A DNA stretch of 64,000 nt from an uncultured bacterium (GTDB lineage: Bacteria; Cyanobacteriota; Vampirovibrionia; Gastranaerophilales; Gastranaerophilaceae), in assembly GCA_949297715.1 (NCBI GenBank), contig CASFTJ010000006.1, positions 42,239 to 106,238 of the forward strand. Direction: 5' to 3'. The position numbers were made by a program, and so were the translations under genes. The notes under the pieces are model-generated. The model was not told the DNA's origin and did not search any database. It worked only from the letters and a program-made list of their open reading frames with translations. Positions 59,112 through 64,000 of this stretch are shown one piece after another. The number at the start of each line of letters is the position of its first letter. The first letter of the stretch is position 1.

Positions 59112-59122
59112 TTTGTAACAAA
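59112..59122. promoter_or_regulatory. TTTGTAACAAA motif upstream of the 57897-59018 gene
   Basis: The 11-mer TTTGTAACAAA (reverse of the 54060 site) lies 93 bases before the ATG at 59018. It may be an operator or part of the promoter (TTGTTA as a -35-like box on the minus strand). Confidence 0.4.
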
Positions 59123-59126
59123 AAAA

Positions 59127-59846
59127 TTATGCCAATTCATCGGGCTCTAAAATTGTAATTGATTCAAGTCCGGTAAGATTTTCAAATTCTTTATACATTG
59201 CTTGCACCGGACGTTTGCGCAAGACATCTGCAGTAAATGATATATTTGTACAATTATCAAACTTATTGCTTTGTTTTTTGTTAATTTCGACAATTTGCGG
59301 GAAATTATCAATTATATAATTATAAATTTCATCAACATTTTCGCTTACACAAGAAAGCTTTACTCTGACGCGTTTTTTATTTTTAGTGCTGTGAATAAGT
59401 ACATCTTTCTCAAAAATTCTGATTGTAACAAGCACTACAATAGTTGCAATCGTAGAAACCAGAGCAAGCCCATACATGCCTGTTCCGCAAGCCATACCGA
59501 TAGCAGCGGATGCCCAAAGGGTTGCGGCTGTCGTAAGCCCAAACACATTAGCACCATGTCTTAAAACAGTTCCGCCGCCGATAAATCCGATACCAGTGAC
59601 CACTTGTGCTGCAACACGAGCTGTATCACGAGTTCCTAATTCATCTCCGGTGACAGACACCTCAGGAAATCCATAAATTGAAATTATTGTAAAAATACAA
59701 GCCCCGACACATACAAGAATGTTTGTACGCAAACCTGCATATTTATTAGTCATTTCACGTTCCAATCCAACAGCAAATCCAAGCAATACCGCTGACAGAA
59801 CTCTTTCTATAATATTAAAATCAAATAATTGAGCTAATACTTCCAC
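59127..59846 (-). CDS. MgtC/SapB family membrane protein
   Basis: A 239-residue membrane protein. Four to five helices in the first 135 residues carry the MgtC signature 'GLEREMTNKYAGLRTNILV' and 'VVTGIGFIGGGTVLRHG'. The C-terminal cytosolic domain (about 145-239) is ACT-like. MgtC proteins are linked to magnesium homeostasis, ATP synthase inhibition or acid tolerance; the role here is not known. The gene overlaps the permease stop by one base, so it is translationally coupled to the peptide transporter. Confidence 0.88.
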   Translation of the reverse strand: MEVLAQLFDFNIIERVLSAVLLGFAVGLEREMTNKYAGLRTNILVCVGACIFTIISIYGFPEVSVTGDELGTRDTARVAAQVVTGIGFIGGGTVLRHGANVFGLTTAATLWASAAIGMACGTGMYGLALVSTIATIVVLVTIRIFEKDVLIHSTKNKKRVRVKLSCVSENVDEIYNYIIDNFPQIVEINKKQSNKFDNCTNISFTADVLRKRPVQAMYKEFENLTGLESITILEPDELA

Positions 59847-60913
59847 TATCTCACCTTATTTTTCGGGTCTAAAACATCTCTTATTGTATCACCTATGAGA
59901 TTAAATGCCAATACCGCAACAAAAATTAAAAATCCCGGAGTCAGAAGCCATGGGCGTGAGATTATATTTGTAAATTCTTGCGCTTCTTTAAGCATATTCC
60001 CCCAGCTTGCATCAGGCTGTTGAATACCTAATCCTAAAAAACTTAAGCCGGATTCAGACAAAATATAAGATGGCACTGACAAAGTCATTGCAACAATTAC
60101 AAAACTCGTTGTCTGAGGCAGAATATGTTTTACGATAATTCCAAGTCTTGACTGCCCGATTGAACGTGCAGCCTGAACAAATTCCTGATTTTTTACGGAC
60201 AACACCATTCCTCTTACAACCCTTGCAAATCCTGCCCAGCCGACAAGTGCTAAGATAATTACAATCAGCATAAACCTTTGTATACTTGTCATCCCGGAAG
60301 GCAAGACAGATGCTAAAATTATCAAAAGATAAAAGCTTGGAATTGACATAACAGCTTCTGCAAACCTCATCATAACCGTATCAACTTTTCCGCCAAAGTA
60401 TCCTGAAATCCCACCATACAAAAGCCCTATCGGAAACAGCACAAATAATGCCAAAAATCCGATTGTCATTGAAATTCTGCCGCCAAACAAAAGCCTTGAA
60501 AATACATCTCTTCCGTTTATATCAGCCCCAAGCAAAAACAACCTGCCAGAACTATCTGTTGTCACAAGGTGTCTTTTCATTGGAATTAACCCTAAAAATT
60601 TATAAGGTTCACCTTGCGCAAAAAATTTCAAATAATGTTTTTGGCTTCTGTCAAGGGAATAGACTATCCTTAAATTTTCGCCGTCAAAATCACGCTTGTA
60701 ATTGTATGTATAAGGTTTTGACAATTTGCCGTTTTCATCTATCGTAAAAATCTTTGAAGGCGGAACGTAAGCCATTGTCCTATCAGAAAAATCCTTCGTA
60801 TAAGGTGCTATAAAATCCGCAAAAAACAAAGCAAAATAAATTATACCTAACAAAATCAATGCAATACGGGCAAATTTATCTTTCCAGAGCTGTTTCAAAA
60901 CCTCTTTTATCAT
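59846..60913 (-). CDS. Oligopeptide/dipeptide ABC transporter permease (DppC/OppC-like)
   Basis: A 355-residue permease of the BPD type. An N-terminal helix (about 17-34), a large periplasmic insert (about 40-140), then five helices with the EAA loop 'FVQAARSIGQSRLGIIVKHI' near 240-260. The insert is longer than in E. coli DppC (about 300 residues in all). It pairs with the gene directly upstream, overlapping it by 4 bases, to form the channel. The end overlaps mgtC by one base. Confidence 0.88.
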   Translation of the reverse strand: MIKEVLKQLWKDKFARIALILLGIIYFALFFADFIAPYTKDFSDRTMAYVPPSKIFTIDENGKLSKPYTYNYKRDFDGENLRIVYSLDRSQKHYLKFFAQGEPYKFLGLIPMKRHLVTTDSSGRLFLLGADINGRDVFSRLLFGGRISMTIGFLALFVLFPIGLLYGGISGYFGGKVDTVMMRFAEAVMSIPSFYLLIILASVLPSGMTSIQRFMLIVIILALVGWAGFARVVRGMVLSVKNQEFVQAARSIGQSRLGIIVKHILPQTTSFVIVAMTLSVPSYILSESGLSFLGLGIQQPDASWGNMLKEAQEFTNIISRPWLLTPGFLIFVAVLAFNLIGDTIRDVLDPKNKVR

Positions 60914-61890
60914 GAAACACCTCCCTTAACCCTTATTCTCGGATCAGTAATAATTAGCAGAATATCAGCTATCAAGTTGCCTAAAATCAGCATTATAGCG
61001 CCCATCATCAGTGATGCCATAACAAGATTTATGTCAGATCGTAAAACCGCTTCCAATATCAAACGCCCTAATCCGGGGTACTGAAATACGTATTCCGTCA
61101 AAGCCGCACCGCTTAATAATCCCGCAAATTCAAACCCTAATAAAGTTATCATCGGATTTATCGCATTTCTTAAAGCATGCTTATAAACAACCTTAAATTC
61201 TGATAACCCCTTAGCTTTTGCAAATTTCACATAATCACTGTCAAGAACGTCAAGCAAATTTGCCCTCATCTGTCTTTGCAACCCTGCAAGAGAAATCGTA
61301 AATAAAACGGTTACAGGCAAAACAAGATGGTGCGCTAAATCCCAAAACTTACCCCCAAACGACATCTCCGAAAAATTTGAAGAAGTAAGCCCGCCAACCG
61401 GAAACCAGCCTGTTTTTACGGCAAACAAAAGAAGCAATACCGCAAAAAAGAACGACGGAATTGCCATTCCGATACTTGTTAAAACAGTCAAAATCCTATC
61501 CGTTTTAGATTTCCACCTCAATGCCGCTAATACCCCTAAAGGTACTCCGACTATCCATGTCATAAAAATTACGACAACAGCAAGAAGAAGGGTATTCGGG
61601 ATTCTTTCTTTCAACTTTGTACTAACCTGCTCGCCGTTTGAGGTTATGCCTAAATCTCCTTTTACAAAAGACTTTGCCCATTTGCCGTACTGCACTATAA
61701 TCGGCTTGTCCAACCCTAAACGCTCTGTTTCTTTTTGAAGGGTTTCTTTTGATACGGAAGGATTTAACCTCAATTCCGCCAAAGGATCAACAGGCGATAA
61801 CCTTATTATGAAAAAGCTTATCAGTGAAACTATTATCAACAAAGGGATCGACTGCAAAATTCGCTTTAGAATATAAATAAATACCTGCAT
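60910..61890 (-). CDS. Oligopeptide/dipeptide ABC transporter permease (DppB/OppB-like)
   Basis: A 326-residue permease. Six helices are expected, starting 'ILKRILQSIPLLIIVSLISF', with the BPD EAA motif 'FAKAKGLSEFKVVYKHALRN' near residue 220-240. It forms the channel with the downstream permease. Its ATG overlaps the stop of the binding-protein gene by one base. No ATPase subunits (OppD or OppF type) are encoded in this operon. Confidence 0.9.
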   Translation of the reverse strand: MQVFIYILKRILQSIPLLIIVSLISFFIIRLSPVDPLAELRLNPSVSKETLQKETERLGLDKPIIVQYGKWAKSFVKGDLGITSNGEQVSTKLKERIPNTLLLAVVVIFMTWIVGVPLGVLAALRWKSKTDRILTVLTSIGMAIPSFFFAVLLLLFAVKTGWFPVGGLTSSNFSEMSFGGKFWDLAHHLVLPVTVLFTISLAGLQRQMRANLLDVLDSDYVKFAKAKGLSEFKVVYKHALRNAINPMITLLGFEFAGLLSGAALTEYVFQYPGLGRLILEAVLRSDINLVMASLMMGAIMLILGNLIADILLIITDPRIRVKGGVS

Positions 61891-63734
61891 TATTTTTCCC
61901 CTCCGTCAATATAAATTTCCTCAATGTTATAAGTTATCCCTGTCAAACCCGACGGAAATATATTTTTAAATTTCGTTCTGATTGCAGTTATTATAATCGG
62001 TGAATATATGTAAATAAAAGGCTTCTGCTCATAAGCAATCCTCTGGTATTCATCATAATATTTTTTACGTTCTTCAAAAGAAGTTGCAAGCGCACCTTTT
62101 ACGTAAACATCATCAATTTCTTGCTCCCAATCAAAGCGAGGACTTTTTTCTTCACCCTCAAGCCTTTGATTAAACACATGCAAAGTCCCGTCAGACATCC
62201 AGACGTTTTTACCGCCGTTTGGTTCTAGCGGACTTCCGGTTAAGCCCATTATGACCATATCCCAGTCAAGAGTATTCACAAGTTTGTTGACAAGAGTGTT
62301 AAATTCTATGGGTTTAAAGTTAACCTTCATTCCCAAATCTTCCAAATCCTGCTTTACCATAACCCCGATTGCTTCACGCTCGGTATTTCCGGCATTTGTA
62401 AAAAGGTTAAATTCAACATGATTTCCTGCTTTATCTCTTAAATGCCCCTTCTTATCCCAATAAAATCCGGATTTTCTCAAGTATTCTTTTGATTTTTCAA
62501 GATTTCTCGGGTAGGGTTTCAGAGTTTTATTCAAAAATATTGAATTCAAGCTTTCAGCCGTATAAAGCGGTTCTCCAAGCCCGTTTGCAATATTCAAAAC
62601 CATATTTTTTCTGTCTATCGCATAATCGCAGGCAAGCCTAAAATTCAAATCCCTGAACCATTTCTGCTTAATCGGATCGACATAATATTTTCCGTCTTTA
62701 TTTTTACGGTCATTGAGATTCATCGTGACAAACATCGTACCTGTATTTGGGCCGAGATTATAAATTTTATAATCAGAATGAGCTTCTCTTTCCTTAAATC
62801 TTGCAACATTTGCCCCTTGAAGATTGATTACATCAAGCTCGCCGCCTTCAAATTTTAAAACTTCATTATTCAAATCCCCGACTATGTAATAAACAAGCCT
62901 GTCAAGATACGGAAGTTTTTCATTGTTTGTATTTATTATGTAATAATTCGGATTACGTTCAAAAACAACTCTTTGCGCAGGCACGTATTCTTTTAGCTTA
63001 AATGCGCCTGACGTTACAAAGGTTTTTGGATCAGTATTTGTTGATAAAAATGTATAAAAATAATCCTTACCTTTTTTAACGGCAGGTTCAAAAATATGCT
63101 TCGGCGCAATCGGTGTCGAAAGCATTCTGATAAACGGCGCAAACGGTTTTATTGTAGAAAATTTGACTGTATACTTATCAATTTTTTCAACACTCGGCAG
63201 CTTCCCGTCAATTACAAGAGAATCCCTTGTTGAAGTGTTTCCAAAGCCGTCAAAAATGATATTCTGCCACGTGAAAACAACGTCATCCGCCGTAATCTCT
63301 TTACCATCAGACCATTTTACGCCTTTTCGAAGATGAATTATATAATCATTTCCGATTATTTCAAAAGATTTTGCAAGTTTCGGAATAGGTTCACCTGTTT
63401 CGGCATCGGTCGATAAAAGCCCGTCATACATAACCTCTGACAAAAGCGAAGATATATTATCTTTAGAATTAAACGGGTTAAAAGTTTTCGGCCCCTCGCC
63501 TATCGTGGAAGCTTTAAGTTCTCCGCCAAACTTACCGACCGGAGCTTGAGATTGAAGATATTCGACATCATCAATCATAACTGTCTTTTGAGATGGCGGA
63601 AAATGAACATACTGAACATCATTTTGAACAGTATTTTTCATCTGTTCGGCTTCAGGATAATCCCTATGAACACACGCTTTTAAAAGCAAAGCACAAAATA
63701 CCAAAACTAAAACAACATAAACCCATTTCTTCAT
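61890..63734 (-). CDS. Peptide ABC transporter substrate-binding lipoprotein (OppA/DppA family)
   Basis: A 614-residue SBP family 5 protein. The N-terminus is a lipoprotein-type signal ('VVLVLVFCALLLKAC', lipid Cys likely at 21; Lys at -2 is unusual). 'HLRKGVKWSDGKEITADDV' (around 134) and 'RLACDYAIDRKNMV' (around 368) are the family signatures. It captures peptides and delivers them to the two permeases encoded downstream. There is no clear ribosome site before the ATG. Confidence 0.9.
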   Translation of the reverse strand: MKKWVYVVLVLVFCALLLKACVHRDYPEAEQMKNTVQNDVQYVHFPPSQKTVMIDDVEYLQSQAPVGKFGGELKASTIGEGPKTFNPFNSKDNISSLLSEVMYDGLLSTDAETGEPIPKLAKSFEIIGNDYIIHLRKGVKWSDGKEITADDVVFTWQNIIFDGFGNTSTRDSLVIDGKLPSVEKIDKYTVKFSTIKPFAPFIRMLSTPIAPKHIFEPAVKKGKDYFYTFLSTNTDPKTFVTSGAFKLKEYVPAQRVVFERNPNYYIINTNNEKLPYLDRLVYYIVGDLNNEVLKFEGGELDVINLQGANVARFKEREAHSDYKIYNLGPNTGTMFVTMNLNDRKNKDGKYYVDPIKQKWFRDLNFRLACDYAIDRKNMVLNIANGLGEPLYTAESLNSIFLNKTLKPYPRNLEKSKEYLRKSGFYWDKKGHLRDKAGNHVEFNLFTNAGNTEREAIGVMVKQDLEDLGMKVNFKPIEFNTLVNKLVNTLDWDMVIMGLTGSPLEPNGGKNVWMSDGTLHVFNQRLEGEEKSPRFDWEQEIDDVYVKGALATSFEERKKYYDEYQRIAYEQKPFIYIYSPIIITAIRTKFKNIFPSGLTGITYNIEEIYIDGGEK

Positions 63735-63815
63735 AAATAAAGAATATCATAAAAATAAAGTTTGTTTATAGCCGTAGCGGAGAAAATATAAATTAACCTT
63801 CTTAAAATTTAATCT

Positions 63816-63834
63816 GTGCGTCGTTCCGACGCAC
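63816..63834. other. Perfect 8-bp hairpin
   Basis: GTGCGTCG at 63816-63823 and CGACGCAC at 63827-63834 with a 3-base loop. No T-run follows in either direction, so it is not a typical intrinsic terminator. Confidence 0.5.
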
Positions 63835-63890
63835 AAAACTTATTATATAAATTTTATTTGAAGCCTCCGGCGGGTCTTACGCAGACAGCG

Positions 63891-63912
63891 GTCGCTTTTG
63901 AGGAAAAGCGAC
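63891..63912. other. Perfect 9-bp hairpin
   Basis: GTCGCTTTT (63891-63899) and AAAAGCGAC (63904-63912) with a 4-base loop, within the GC-rich terminal region of the window. Confidence 0.5.
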
Positions 63913-64000
63913 GCAAACCACGCCCTGAACTCCGTTCGCTAAGCATTTGTTATTGTTTCACCTTAAGCAAGCAAACTCGCTTCGCTCAAACAATGCTTGC

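Larger units (their letters stand above)
63735..64000. other. Non-coding end region with several hairpins
   Basis: 266 bases without a supported gene. The first 80 are AT-rich and hold the upstream region of the peptide-transport operon. From 63816 the G+C rises and it holds a perfect 8-bp hairpin (63816-63834), a 9-bp hairpin (63891-63912) and a GCAAGC/GCTTGC pair (63967-63972 and 63995-64000). It is not rRNA or tRNA that I can recognise and may be an intergenic repeat. Confidence 0.45.

Overview
The window is AT-rich bacterial chromosome, apparently from a diderm (Gram-negative-type) strict anaerobe. The best guess is a gut member of the non-photosynthetic cyanobacterial sister lineage (Melainabacteria/Vampirovibrionia, Gastranaerophilales type). 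This is inference. It rests on the AtpD-AtpC pair standing apart from the other ATP synthase genes as in cyanobacteria, the full min system, a TolC/RND/LptF envelope set, B12-dependent ribonucleotide reductase, the HydE maturase, PPi-dependent phosphofructokinase, and several families of large proteins with no function I recognise. No rRNA, tRNA, CRISPR array or insertion sequence was found.

Layout. 1-6062: the S10 ribosomal protein operon on the minus strand (rpsJ-rplC-rplD-rplW-rplB-rpsS-rplV-rpsC-rplP-rpmC-rpsQ-rplN, the last cut by the window edge), with a promoter and hairpin leader and an unusual GC-rich rpsJ-rplC spacer. 6175-10830: the minCDE division operon flanked by two lysozyme-like proteins that end in a calcium-loop motif. 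10984-13375: an NrtR-like regulator, SecG, a TcdA-like enzyme and an SDR. 13393-22643: a glycosyltransferase, ComM-like ATPase, two pilin-like proteins, a split chromate transporter, atpD-atpC, a PlsC-like acyltransferase, and an XRE regulator facing a pilin gene whose promoter spacer is a perfect palindrome. 22649-28440: a complete tripartite RND efflux operon. 28655-40987: ileS, a dicarboxylate/glutamate symporter, nrdJ, uppS, rdgB, hydE, cysK and, further on, groL-groS (to 41317). 41651-43764: a repeat-rich protein gene interrupted by an exact 56-bp tandem duplication. 43848-49957: phosphoglucomutase, pheA, a two-gene phage-tail-like cassette, tyrS, cysE. 49954-59018: a repeat protein, a dehydrogenase, an LptF/G permease, and two paralogous N/C-conserved proteins flanking PPi-phosphofructokinase. 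59127-63734: a peptide ABC transporter (binding protein and two permeases, no ATPase) coupled to mgtC. 63735-64000: a non-coding end with several hairpins.

Together the genes fit a fermenter that saves ATP (PPi-PFK), makes hydrogenase cofactor (HydE), makes its own cysteine (CysE, CysK) and phenylalanine (PheA), and imports peptides and acids. The most unusual items are the 56-bp frame-breaking duplication at 43120-43231, the paralogous MASQARLL-type proteins with a shared upstream motif, the palindrome inside the pilin promoter, and a set of apparently leaderless genes with a -10 box placed exactly 12 bases before the ATG.
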